30,692 nt of DNA. It comes from CAYOKT01 sp964404605 (GTDB lineage Bacteria > Electryoneota > Electryoneia > Electryoneales > Electryoneaceae). Positions 7,210-16,400 of this stretch are shown piece after piece. A model generated the notes under the pieces. The model saw nothing but the letters and a program-made list of their open reading frames with translations, had not been told where the DNA came from and searched no databases. The DNA is taken from positions 1 to 30,692 of the forward strand of contig CAYOKT010000034.1 of assembly GCA_964404605.1 (NCBI GenBank), in the 5' to 3' direction. Both the position numbers and the translations under genes were made by a program. Each line of letters opens with the position of its first letter. The stretch's first letter is position 1.

Positions 7210-8274
7210 ATGCTCAACTTGGGTCGCAAGCTCCGTGTGGGGTTGGACATCGGCAGCCACACGATCAAAGCCGTGGTGGTCGAAAAGCATGGCAACAGCT
7301 TCCGGGTGCTCAACAGGGCGGCACGGCCGATCTACACCGAAGGCAAGGTGTGGAACCCTGATGGGCCGAAGCGCAGCCAGCTTGTCCCCCTGCTGATGGA
7401 GATCTTCCAGTCGTTCAAGCTGCATCCGAAGCGATTGAAGGATGTGCGCGCCACGGTGTTCGGCCTGCAGGTCGCCGCCAAGGAGATCGTCGCCGTGCCG
7501 CTCGAACAGCAGGAGATGGCCTCGGCGATGCTGCTGGAGGCGCGCAAGCACATCCCGCTGGACGGCTCGGAGACGCAGGTGGACTACCAGCTGATGGGCG
7601 AGCACCCGCAGGACACGGAGAAGGTGCGGGTCCTGCTGGCGGCGACGACGAAACGGTTGTTCACCGGGCTGTTGGACACCCTCGGGGCGTTGGAGATCCG
7701 ACCCTCGGTGGTGGACATCGAACCGCTGGCGATGGCCAACAGCTACCTCACCTTCCATGACCTGCCGGACGAAGGCGTCATCGTCATGCTCAACATCGGC
7801 TGTCGCAAGACCGGGGTCATCATCTTCGGGCGCAAGGACATGTTCTTCACCCGCGAGATCCCGGTGGCCGGCGCCCAGTTCACCGAGGAGCTGATGAAGA
7901 ATTACGGCCTGGAGTATTCCAAGGCCGAAGAGATCAAGATGACCCAGGGGATGAACCCCGATCTGCCGCGCAGCGAGGAGGAGAGCGGTTCCCTTCGGCT
8001 GGCCCAGAAAAGCGTGATCGAGCGGTTCGGCGACGAGATCAACCGCACCCTTCGCTACTACGTGAAGGAGACCAGCCAGAGCCTGTTCACGAAGTTCGTT
8101 CTTGTCGGTGGGAGCGCGAATCTCCCCGAGCTGCGGGAATACCTGGCGAACAAGTTCAATGCGACCGTGGATCTTTACGATCCTTTCGCCCGACTCGAGG
8201 TGGCGTCCGAGGATGGTGGCGGGCACCCGGCGCAGTATGCCGGGGCGGTGGGCCTGGCGATCCGGGAGGCCTGA
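7210..8274 (+). CDS. pilM: PilM, actin-like alignment protein
   Basis: A 354-residue protein of the PilM/FtsA actin-fold family. An N-terminal phosphate-binding loop GLDIGSHTIKAV is at 11-22. A second nucleotide-binding segment (VIVMLNIGCRKTGVIIF) lies in the middle, and the adenosine motif FVLVGGSANLPELREYLANKF lies near the C-terminus. The ATG at 7210 is preferred: it gives the typical MLNLGRKL start and has GGAG and GGGGAG upstream, whereas GTG 7174 and ATG 7177 have no nearby ribosome site. PilM sits on the cytosolic face of the inner membrane and binds the N-terminus of PilN. The NLNRE segment of the next protein is the expected partner. It is followed by pilN after three bases, in the conserved M-N-O-P-Q order. 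Confidence 0.94.
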   Translation: MLNLGRKLRVGLDIGSHTIKAVVVEKHGNSFRVLNRAARPIYTEGKVWNPDGPKRSQLVPLLMEIFQSFKLHPKRLKDVRATVFGLQVAAKEIVAVPLEQQEMASAMLLEARKHIPLDGSETQVDYQLMGEHPQDTEKVRVLLAATTKRLFTGLLDTLGALEIRPSVVDIEPLAMANSYLTFHDLPDEGVIVMLNIGCRKTGVIIFGRKDMFFTREIPVAGAQFTEELMKNYGLEYSKAEEIKMTQGMNPDLPRSEEESGSLRLAQKSVIERFGDEINRTLRYYVKETSQSLFTKFVLVGGSANLPELREYLANKFNATVDLYDPFARLEVASEDGGGHPAQYAGAVGLAIREA

Positions 8275-8277
8275 ACC

Positions 8278-8901
8278 ATGGTGCATCAGTTCACGATCAA
8301 CCTCAACCGTGAAGAGGGCTTCGTCCAGCGGATGGAGCGCAAGCGGCGCATCCGTGACCGGGCGATCCTGATCTCCTTCTCCGTGCTGCTGCTCGCCCTC
8401 GCGATTATCTCCTGGCGCAGCGATCGCACGTTCCGCAACATTATCGACAGCAAGGAGCGCCAGCTCCAGAGGATCGTCGCCCAGATCGACAGCCTTCAGC
8501 AGGCCGGGCAGAACGTGAGCAAGGAAGATGTCCTCGCCCTCGCCCGGCTGGAACGGGAGCGCGTCCTCTGGACCAAGAAACTGCGCGCCCTCGCCGAGCG
8601 GATGCCCGAGAAGATGGTGATCACCCGGATCACCCTCCAGCGCGGCCTGCTCACGATCGAGGCGATGAGCCAGATCCGCCCGAACGAGAGGGAGTTCGAC
8701 AAGGTCAAGCTGTTCATGGACCGCCTGCGGGCGACGCCGCTTTTCTTCAACGATTTCAAGGACATGAAATTCAAGGAGAGCAAGCGTTTCAACCATGACG
8801 ACCAGCCGCTGCTGAGTTTCGTCATCACCTGCACGCTGAAGCCCACGGCGCTGATGAAGCGGGCGAAGACCCAGACAACCCGCAGGGGGAGGAGAGGCTG
8901 A
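8278..8901 (+). CDS. pilN: PilN, inner membrane alignment protein
   Basis: A 207-residue bitopic protein. A short cytosolic N-terminus carries TINLNREEG, corresponding to the INLLP-type PilM-binding motif. A membrane helix follows at about 28-46, then a coiled-coil segment (about 52-100) and a ferredoxin-like periplasmic domain. The C-terminus is unusually basic (KRAKTQTTRRGRRG). It pairs with PilO to form the inner-membrane alignment subcomplex that connects PilM to the secretin. It is translationally linked to its neighbours: three bases after pilM and one base before pilO. Sequence similarity alone would be weak for such a divergent family. The gene order makes the call firm. Confidence 0.9.
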   Translation: MVHQFTINLNREEGFVQRMERKRRIRDRAILISFSVLLLALAIISWRSDRTFRNIIDSKERQLQRIVAQIDSLQQAGQNVSKEDVLALARLERERVLWTKKLRALAERMPEKMVITRITLQRGLLTIEAMSQIRPNEREFDKVKLFMDRLRATPLFFNDFKDMKFKESKRFNHDDQPLLSFVITCTLKPTALMKRAKTQTTRRGRRG

Positions 8902-8902
8902 G

Positions 8903-9463
8903 ATGAAACGCATCCTGTATTATCTCTTTCTGACGCTTCTCTTCGGCGGGGGCCTGTTCTATTACTACCGCGTGGAGTATCCCAAGCTGCCGCTCGAGGT
9001 GAAGCGCTTGAACAACCGTATCCAGGCGAAGAACGAGAAGCTGATCAGCGCCCAGATCCTCGCCCAGGAGCTGGACCTGGTCGCCCGGCTGATCGACAGG
9101 AACCTGGCGATCAGCAACCGCGATTCCCTCGCCCAGGATGCTTCCCTGCCGTTTCTCGAGTACATCACCGGTTTGCTGGACAAGCACAAGATCATGCTGA
9201 TCACCCTCGAGCCGAGCCGCCACAGGGTCACCCAGCACGATTACGTCAAGACGATGTACAACATGACGATCGAGTGCAATTACAAGAGGTTCGGCAAATT
9301 CATCAACGATCTTGAAAAGTCGGACCGCCTGATCACGGTGGAGAGTTTCGAGATCAAGAATCAGCTGGGGAACGTCGAAGGCCAGAAGAAACAGAGGCGG
9401 GCGGTGGATTCGCATCTGTTCGAGCTGACCGTCAGTACGTTGACATTGATCAAGCATACGTAG
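8903..9463 (+). CDS. pilO: PilO, inner membrane alignment protein
   Basis: A 186-residue bitopic protein with a membrane helix at about 4-21, then a coiled coil (about 30-65) and a compact periplasmic domain. The segment FGKFINDLEKSDRLITVESFEI fits the PilO family, where this beta-alpha-beta part contributes to the dimer with PilN. It starts one base after the pilN stop, with GGGAGGAG in the end of pilN. It is expected to form a PilN-PilO heterodimer that aligns the inner-membrane motor with the outer-membrane secretin, and to bind the PilP-like protein encoded next. Confidence 0.9.
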   Translation: MKRILYYLFLTLLFGGGLFYYYRVEYPKLPLEVKRLNNRIQAKNEKLISAQILAQELDLVARLIDRNLAISNRDSLAQDASLPFLEYITGLLDKHKIMLITLEPSRHRVTQHDYVKTMYNMTIECNYKRFGKFINDLEKSDRLITVESFEIKNQLGNVEGQKKQRRAVDSHLFELTVSTLTLIKHT

Positions 9464-9473
9464 CGAGGTCGAG

Positions 9474-10064
9474 GTGGACCGTCGACGTGAAGATCTGATC
9501 GCGAGCTTTCTGCTGCTCCTCCTGTCGGTGGTGATCATCGTCGGGATTGTGCAGTGGGTGAAAGTTGAGCGGGAGATCAAGGAAATTCATCAGGCCGATG
9601 CCCAGATGACGATCGGTACGGACCGGAAGCTCGCCGAGACGGTTCAGTCTCTGGAGAGCACGCTGAAGGAGCGCATCGAGTACCAGTTCGATGTGAGTAC
9701 CGATCCGCTGGACATGACGAAGGTGATCACCAGCAGGAAGTTTCTCGAGAAGCTGGGGGTGGACAGGATCGAGCGGATGCAGCAGACCATGCGTCTTGCG
9801 GCAACCGTGGTCGGTTCCGACGGGAGCGGCGCCATCGTCGTCCGTTACCTCGGGCGGAACCACATCCTGCACAAGGGAGACATGCTCGCCGGCTGGCGCG
9901 TGGTGGAGATCGGCACTCGCACGGCGACCCTCGAGAAGCAGGGCGCGCGCCGGGTGTTGAAGAACCGGCCGGCCGTGGAGGGGGCCGAGGAATCCGGCTT
10001 GCGGCTCAGCGTCCTGCCCGGTGATACCAGCGATCCGTCGTCTTACGATCCAGGGAACTACTGA
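9474..10064 (+). CDS. PilP/GspC-like secretin-connecting protein
   Basis: A 196-residue protein starting with GTG, ten bases after pilO. It has a short basic N-terminus, a membrane helix (8-28) and a helical linker. A small beta domain follows at about 107-162, with MRLAATVVGSDGSGAIVVRY, ILHKGDMLAGWRVVEIG and ATLEKQGARRVL. This is the homology-region fold shared by GspC and PilP, which binds the N0 domain of the secretin. PilP proper is usually a lipoprotein with no membrane helix. The transmembrane anchor here is more like GspC of type II secretion. Its position between pilO and pilQ is that of pilP. It is the periplasmic link from PilN/PilO to PilQ. Confidence 0.82.
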   Translation: MDRRREDLIASFLLLLLSVVIIVGIVQWVKVEREIKEIHQADAQMTIGTDRKLAETVQSLESTLKERIEYQFDVSTDPLDMTKVITSRKFLEKLGVDRIERMQQTMRLAATVVGSDGSGAIVVRYLGRNHILHKGDMLAGWRVVEIGTRTATLEKQGARRVLKNRPAVEGAEESGLRLSVLPGDTSDPSSYDPGNY

Positions 10065-10129
10065 AACGGCGGAATGAATTGAAGACAACTTACGAGGCAA
10101 GCGTTACCACCCAGGGAGGGTTTCATTTC

Positions 10130-11641
10130 ATGCGTTGCTACCGCATCCCCGCGCTGGTGACGGCACTGTTTTTCGCGCTGTCGCCGGTCTTCGCACAGAC
10201 CCCGCCGGAAGCCGGCGAGGAGAGGGAGGTCGCGTCCAACCTGGACCTGAGGAAGCCTGTGAATATCGACGCGGACGACGCCAGCCTGCCGACCGTGCTT
10301 TCGATCCTCGCGGCAGAGAGCGGGTACAACATCGTGACCGGTCCAGGCGTGAACAAAGAGGAGAAGATCTCCATCCACCTCGAGAACACACCGATCGAGG
10401 AGGCGATGAATCTCGTCGTCCGGGCGGCAGGTCTCGCCTACGAGGTCGTCGGCAACTCGTTCCTCATCGCTTCGGCGAACAAGCTGAAGACCGAGGTCGG
10501 ACTTCGCTCCTATGTCATCGAGCTGCTCTACGCCAACGCCGAAGAGGTGGCGGCGCTGCTCAAGGACTTCAACGCGCAGATCCAGGTCGATGTCGCCGGC
10601 AACAAGCTGCTGATCATCACCAGTCCGAAGGTGATCAGCGAAATCCGGAGCGTCATCGCCGCCGTCGATCTCCCCGCCCTGCAGATCATGCTCGAGGCGC
10701 GGGTGATCGAGGTCGCCGTCGAGGACGAGGAGAAGCTCGGCATCCAGTGGAACAAGCTGACCCCGTTCGAGACCGTCGTCTATGAGGGCACGGAGACGCC
10801 GAACCCGTTCCGCCCCAAGGAGCTTCCCCAGCAGGTGCCCTTCCTGCAGATCGAGGACTTGAACACCTTCGGGAACTTCGGGTACCAGGAGCCGGTGTTC
10901 CAGCTCGCCATCGACTACCTGTTGAAGAACAACCTCGCGGAGGTGCTGGCGAACAGCCAGATCGCGACGATGAACAACCGCGAGGCGTCGATCGAGGTCG
11001 TGGATCGGATTCCGTTCGTCCTCTCGGCGGGCGGTGTCGGCGGGCAGGTCCGCACCCAGACCGAAGAGGTCGGCGTGAAGCTCCACATCAAGCCGACGGT
11101 GAACACGGAAGGAAACATCACCGTCCAGATCACCCCGGAAGTCTCCAATGTCTTCCAGCTCATCGGTCCGGATCAGAACATCCCGTGGGTGGTCAGCCGC
11201 CGGGCGACGACGACGATCCGCGTGAAGGACGGCCAGTCGATCATCATCGCCGGCCTGCTGGGGGTGAACCGCAAGAACACCCTGTTCAAGGTGCCCTTCC
11301 TCGGGGATATCCCGTTCATCGGCGGACTGTTCCGTCACAAGTCGATGACGTCGAAGAAGACGGATTTGATTATTCAGATTACTCCCCATATCATCAACGA
11401 GTTGGACACGGGGATTGTGAAGAGCAAGCTGATCCGTTCGGCCGAGGAACATGCGATGCGCCCGACGGATTTCGACACGGGCGAAGAGGCCGCCAGGGCG
11501 GAAAGGGCCGCCAAGGCCGCCAGGGCTGAGGAGGCTGCGAAGGCGAAAGCCGAGAAGAAGAAGATGAAGGAGAAGCAGCCGAAGCCGAGTCCCGACGAGG
11601 ATTTGGAGCTGTTGAAGGAGTCGTTGCAGCAGGGCAAGTAA
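10130..11641 (+). CDS. pilQ: PilQ/GspD-family secretin
   Basis: A 503-residue outer-membrane secretin with a signal peptide cut near residue 22. An N0/STN-type domain lies at about 43-115, an N1/NolW-type domain at about 125-183 and the secretin barrel domain at about 185-420. The barrel domain carries the diagnostic VPFLGDIPFIGGLF (388-401) and DLIIQITPHII near its end. The AMIN domains common in PilQ are missing, so it is shorter than a typical PilQ. After the barrel comes a tail of about 80 residues rich in Ala, Glu and Lys (about 451-485). The ATG at 10130 is chosen for its signal peptide and the GGGAGGG site ten bases upstream; a TTG 17 codons earlier is less likely. It forms the outer-membrane pore for the fibre. 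It follows the PilP-like gene and is followed five bases later by the SLBB gene. Confidence 0.95.
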   Translation: MRCYRIPALVTALFFALSPVFAQTPPEAGEEREVASNLDLRKPVNIDADDASLPTVLSILAAESGYNIVTGPGVNKEEKISIHLENTPIEEAMNLVVRAAGLAYEVVGNSFLIASANKLKTEVGLRSYVIELLYANAEEVAALLKDFNAQIQVDVAGNKLLIITSPKVISEIRSVIAAVDLPALQIMLEARVIEVAVEDEEKLGIQWNKLTPFETVVYEGTETPNPFRPKELPQQVPFLQIEDLNTFGNFGYQEPVFQLAIDYLLKNNLAEVLANSQIATMNNREASIEVVDRIPFVLSAGGVGGQVRTQTEEVGVKLHIKPTVNTEGNITVQITPEVSNVFQLIGPDQNIPWVVSRRATTTIRVKDGQSIIIAGLLGVNRKNTLFKVPFLGDIPFIGGLFRHKSMTSKKTDLIIQITPHIINELDTGIVKSKLIRSAEEHAMRPTDFDTGEEAARAERAAKAARAEEAAKAKAEKKKMKEKQPKPSPDEDLELLKESLQQGK

Positions 11642-11646
11642 TCGAC

Positions 11647-13290
11647 ATGACAGGAAAACTGGGGCATTTCCCCGGTTGGATCGCTGCCTGCCTGATACTC
11701 TTCGGCGCGGGAGCGGCCGCCGGTCAGGGACTGCGCTCGGCGAAGGAGACGGAGGAGACTACACGGGCGGCGCAACTCCGGGCGGAGACGAAAGCGGTGG
11801 AAGTCACCGCCCTCGAGGAACCCATCGATCCCGCCACCTATGTTCTCGGGCCTGGAGACCTTCTGGCGGTCTCCTTCCGGGGCGGCGTGGACCTGTTCCA
11901 GGAGGTGCGGGTGTCGCCGGTGGGGACTCTCCTGCTTCCGAAAGTACCCCCGCTTCATGTCGGCGGTATGACCCTCGCGGCGGCGACCGAGATGATTTCC
12001 AACCGTTGGGGCGAGATCTTCCCGAACGGCCGGATCGACGTCTCCCTGGTCGAACTTCGGACGTTTCGGGTCACCGTGGCCGGAGCGGTTCTTCATCCCG
12101 GGACCTATGTCGTCTCCGCGGCGGATCGCGCGGCGACGCTGGTGGAGAAGGCGGGCGGCACGCTGGAGGAGACCGCCAGCCTCCGCCGGGCGACTTTGGA
12201 GCACTCGGACGGCCGGGTCGAGCATGTGGACCTGCTCCGGGTGCGGAATTACGGCAGCCGGGAGGCGAACCCGCGCCTGACCGACGGCGCGCGGCTCCAG
12301 GTGGAATCGTTGCGCGACGATGCCTTGACAATCCAGGTGGGCGGCGGGGTGGATCTGCCCGGGGAGTATGAATGGGTACCCGGGGATCGCCTGCTGGACG
12401 TGATCGAGGTCGCCGGGGGATTCGTCCCGGAAGGGGATCCCGGGAACATTCAGCTCACCCGCTTCGATGAGACCGGCGGCGAGCAGACGCGCCTCGAGTT
12501 CGATGCCACCAGGTTGATCGAGTCGGGCGAACGCGGTCCGGAAATCGAACCGGGCGACCTGGTCAACGTGCGCATCCGCCCCGACCGGCCCCGGCGGACA
12601 TCGGTGACCGTGACCGGCGAAGTCCGCTACCCGGGGACCTACCCCATCGTCGAGGGGGTGACCCGGCTGAGCGACATCATCGAGGCGGCCGGCGGATTCA
12701 CGGCGAAGGCGTACCTCCCGGCGGCCACGGTGTGGCGCGAGAGAGACCCGGAAGATGTCACATCGGTGGAGTTGGCGAGGATTGACAGCCTCCGGCTGTC
12801 GGGGCGGACAGGTATTTCGTATTTCGAGCGGGAATTCCTTAAATTCAATGAGAGGGCGTTACGCAGGGAGTACTTCTCGGTGGATTTCGGGAAGATCTTC
12901 GAGGAGGGGGAGAAGGCGCTGGACGAAGACCTCCTGCTGGAAGACGACATGGTCGTCGAGGTCCCCGACAACCCTCGGATGGTCCTCTTGCTGGGCCAGG
13001 TGCGGCGCCCGGGGTACTATCCGCACCACGAGGGATACGGATACAAGGACTATGTCCGGGAAGCGGGCGGTTTTCTGAAAAACGGCTACAAGTCCCGGAC
13101 GAGAGTTATCAAGTACACGAGTGCCGTCTGGTTGAAACCGAAGGGTCACTACCGGATCGACCCGGGCGACATCATTCTCGTTCCCGAAAAGAGCGAGGCG
13201 ACGACCTGGGCGCAGTTCATGAACATCTTCACCCTGGTTACGCAGACGGTTACGGTTCTCGCGCTGGTTATCAACATTTCCCGCATCTGA
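11647..13290 (+). CDS. SLBB/polysaccharide-export-family protein in the pilus operon
   Basis: A 547-residue exported protein. A signal peptide or N-terminal anchor (about 10-27) precedes a poly-export domain (about 62-142, with YVLGPGDLLAVSFRG). Three or four SLBB modules follow, starting near residues 140, 228, 319 and 445. Each shows the V-x-G-x-V-x-x-PG-x-Y and AGG pattern. A hydrophobic helix (about 522-543) ends the protein. It is related to the periplasmic part of Wza-type capsule exporters, but no polysaccharide synthesis or Wzc gene lies nearby. The gene starts five bases after pilQ, so it is very probably co-expressed with the secretin. It may be a ring that extends or anchors the PilQ channel, or an outer-membrane exporter that has joined this operon. 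There is no lipobox cysteine, unlike Wza. Confidence 0.85.
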   Translation: MTGKLGHFPGWIAACLILFGAGAAAGQGLRSAKETEETTRAAQLRAETKAVEVTALEEPIDPATYVLGPGDLLAVSFRGGVDLFQEVRVSPVGTLLLPKVPPLHVGGMTLAAATEMISNRWGEIFPNGRIDVSLVELRTFRVTVAGAVLHPGTYVVSAADRAATLVEKAGGTLEETASLRRATLEHSDGRVEHVDLLRVRNYGSREANPRLTDGARLQVESLRDDALTIQVGGGVDLPGEYEWVPGDRLLDVIEVAGGFVPEGDPGNIQLTRFDETGGEQTRLEFDATRLIESGERGPEIEPGDLVNVRIRPDRPRRTSVTVTGEVRYPGTYPIVEGVTRLSDIIEAAGGFTAKAYLPAATVWRERDPEDVTSVELARIDSLRLSGRTGISYFEREFLKFNERALRREYFSVDFGKIFEEGEKALDEDLLLEDDMVVEVPDNPRMVLLLGQVRRPGYYPHHEGYGYKDYVREAGGFLKNGYKSRTRVIKYTSAVWLKPKGHYRIDPGDIILVPEKSEATTWAQFMNIFTLVTQTVTVLALVINISRI

Positions 13291-13343
13291 TCCTCGCCGG
13301 TGTCCGTGGAGGCGGCCCGGCGGAGCGATGTGAATAGGAGGAG

Positions 13344-13460
13344 GCCCCGTTGGGGGGCGAAAACAATCCGGAGTATCGACTCGATGCTTCTTGCAAGAGA
13401 GTTATTCGGTTGCATCCCCGGAGAACCGCGGACGGGCGAAAGCTCGTCAACGAGGAGGAT
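13344..13460 (+). promoter_or_regulatory. Possible structured RNA leader of the Ig-repeat lipoprotein gene
   Basis: The 176-base gap before the next gene holds several nested inverted repeats. GCCCC/GGGGC is at 13344-13358. TCCGG (13367-13371) can pair with CCGGA (13418-13422), enclosing GATGC (13383-13387) with GCATC (13412-13416). A seven-pair stem closed by a GAAA tetraloop follows (GACGGGC-GAAA-GCTCGTC, 13431-13448), and the ribosome site GAGGAGG comes right after it. This looks like a structured leader that could control translation. It matches no riboswitch class I know. The pairing was found by eye only. Confidence 0.35.
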
Positions 13461-13466
13461 CGTGGC

Positions 13467-16400
13467 ATGCTTGTGAAACGGTTCCGCGTGGCGGGAATCT
13501 CGCTGCTGCTTGCGTTTGCCGCGGTGTGGATTTCCTGTTCGAAAAACCCGGCCGACTCCACTGGTGGAGGAACTCCAGGGTTCGGGGATGCTTACGTGAC
13601 TGACATCCAGATCGGTTTCGAACGGTCCATCATCAGCAACTTCTTCGGGAAGACCGACACTCTCGAGGTGACGGCGAAGGCGATCGATGCGGACGGCGTG
13701 GGCGTCGAACGCGCTCATATCAACTTCGGCATCGTCTCCGGTCCCGGAACGATCCTGCGCCAGGACTCGCTGACCAACACCGAGGGCGACATCACCGCTC
13801 TCTACGTGGTCACGCTCACCCAGAACACCTCGGTGCAGATCAAGGCGAGTGTCGGCACCGTGGAGCAGATGCGCACCCTGCAGATCCAGACCAAGGACAT
13901 CACTCTCAGCGTGACGGCCGATCCGGACACCTCGCGCGTCTCGGCGGGCCAGGAGGGAACCTCCACGATCACCGTGCGGGTGACGGACAACCAGGGCGCG
14001 CAGATCCCGGGAGTTCCCGTTAAGGTCGAGCGGCTGTCCGGCGAGGGGACGCTGACCCCGGTGACCGAGACGGGGATGGACGGTTCGGCGAGTTCGACAT
14101 TGACCATCAACGAGGTGACTGAGCGGCACTCGGTGATCGTGCGCGCGTTCGTGGACGTCGAGGGGACCACGGCGAAGAGCGGCGGCGGGATCGCCTCCCT
14201 CGTCCACAAGGTGAAACAGCGCCTGACCCGCGACCTGCAGCTCGGCAAGGGCCGCACGACCTCGGGCGGAAAGGGCTCGTCCACGCGGGGCGTCTCCGCC
14301 AGCGTGACCGCCGACACGGTCGAGGTGGTCATCATGCCGCTGGAGTTGGACGTGGACACGATGTTCGTCTTCGTCTCCCCCCATCGCCTGGTCGTCGCGG
14401 AGGACTCTTCCGCCCAGGCGACCATCACCGCGGTGGCGCGTGACGAGAACGGCGTCGGCATCTCCGGTCTGACCGTGGACTTCCGGCTGCGGAACCTCGA
14501 AGAGGGCCCCGTCGGGACCATCTTCAACGTGCAGCCCACCGATGCCACCGGCCAGGCGACCGCCTCCATCAGCACCGACCGGCAGTATGGGAACTGGGTG
14601 GTGGAAGCCCGCCTCGCCGGCGTCTCGACGGTCTTCACCGACACGCTGAAGGTGGAGAGGACTCCTTCGTCCGGCGGCACGCTGTTCCTCTTCTCCACGC
14701 CGGATTCGATCTACGCCGACGGCGGGATCACCGCGGCGCAGATCACCGCGACGTTGAAGGACGAAAACCAGGTCGCAATCCCCAGCGACACCGTCCGTTT
14801 CGCGGCGGTGGGCACCGGCCAGATCGCGGCCTTCGGGGTGACCGACTCCACCGGCACGGCGAGGGTGCAGTACTACGACACGGAGGAGATCTCGGACAGC
14901 GCCCTGGTCATCGCCCGCTACGACCGCGGCACCCGCCACCTCGTCGATTCGCTGTACGTGCGGATTCTCCCCCCGCGCGACGTGACCACGCTGAACATCA
15001 ACATGCAGCGGACGAATTTCCAGGCGAGTCTTCTCGACTCGGCGGAGGTGACCGTCCGCGCCACCTACGCCAACGGCGACCCGGCCGTACCCGGGACGGA
15101 GATCTTCTTCGTTATCGTCAGCGAGGGGGAGAGCGAGGACCTGGGCATCTTCGATCCGCCCTCCGCGGTGACGAACGCCAACGGGGTGGCGAAGTCCATC
15201 TACCGGCCGCTCACCAACGCCGGCCAGTCCGAGGTGTACGCCTATGTGATCAACACCGGCGGCGCCCAGGTGGAAACCGACCACCTGACGATCAACATCA
15301 GCCCGACGGGGGCGATGATCGTCGACGTGACCATCGACCGCCTGTGGATGTACACCAGCGACCCCCTGCCCGCCCAGGTCTACGCGGCCGTGTCGGACAG
15401 CTTCGGGAACGCGGTGAACGCCGGGGTCGGCGTCAGTTTCAGCGCGGAGCTGGGGTCGATCACCCCGAACGCCCAGACGGATGACAACGGCATTGCGCCC
15501 GCGCAGTTCATCCCCGGCACCTCGGCGGGCCTGGCGAAGATCATCGCCCGGATCTCGCCGACGTCGGCCGACTCGATCTACATGCAGGTGGTGGCCGGTG
15601 AGCCGCAGTCCATCGAGGTCGGTGTCAGCCGCCAGGAGATCGCCGTCGCCGGCACGGGCGGCATCGAAACCTCCACCGCCATCGCGACGGTGAAGGACCC
15701 GAACGACAACCCCGTGCCCGACGGGCACCAGGTCTTCTTCCGCCTGCGGGAGTACCCGATCGATACCCGTGAGGGAGCGCTCCCGGTCAAGCTGAACGAA
15801 TCGGACGGGACGGAACCGGGCAACCCCTACGGCACTCCGTTCGACTCCGCGCAGACGAACAACGGGGAAGCCAGCGTCTCCATCTCCGCCGGCACCATGC
15901 CCGGCCTGTTGCTGATGGACGTCTGGACCTATGTCGATTCGGCGCGGACGGACTCGGTGCTCTCGATCTTCCGCGACCTGCAGATCGTCTCCGGTCCCCC
16001 GGATTCCATCGCGGTGGGGGTCAACGAGGACCAGATCGTCGACGGCGGCGGTGACGTCTGGATCGCGGAGGTCTCGGCCCGTGTGTTCGACGCGCAGAAC
16101 AACCCGGTGCGCGACGGGATCGCGGTGCAGTTCACCCTCGAGCCGGCCGTGGCCCACATCGAGCCCGGGTATGTCGGCAACCCGGACAATGACGGTGTGA
16201 CGACGCCCGGCGTGGCGCATACCAACATGTACTTCCTCAGCCACGAGATCGGCCAGGTGTCCGACATCATCGCCAGCGTGCAGCTGGAGGGGAGGGTCGT
16301 CAGCGGCCACCTGCCGCAGTACCGGTTCCCGCTGGTCGATCCCCAGGCGTTGCTCTACTGCGACCCGACGAACTACTTCTATCCCAACGCGTTCGACACG

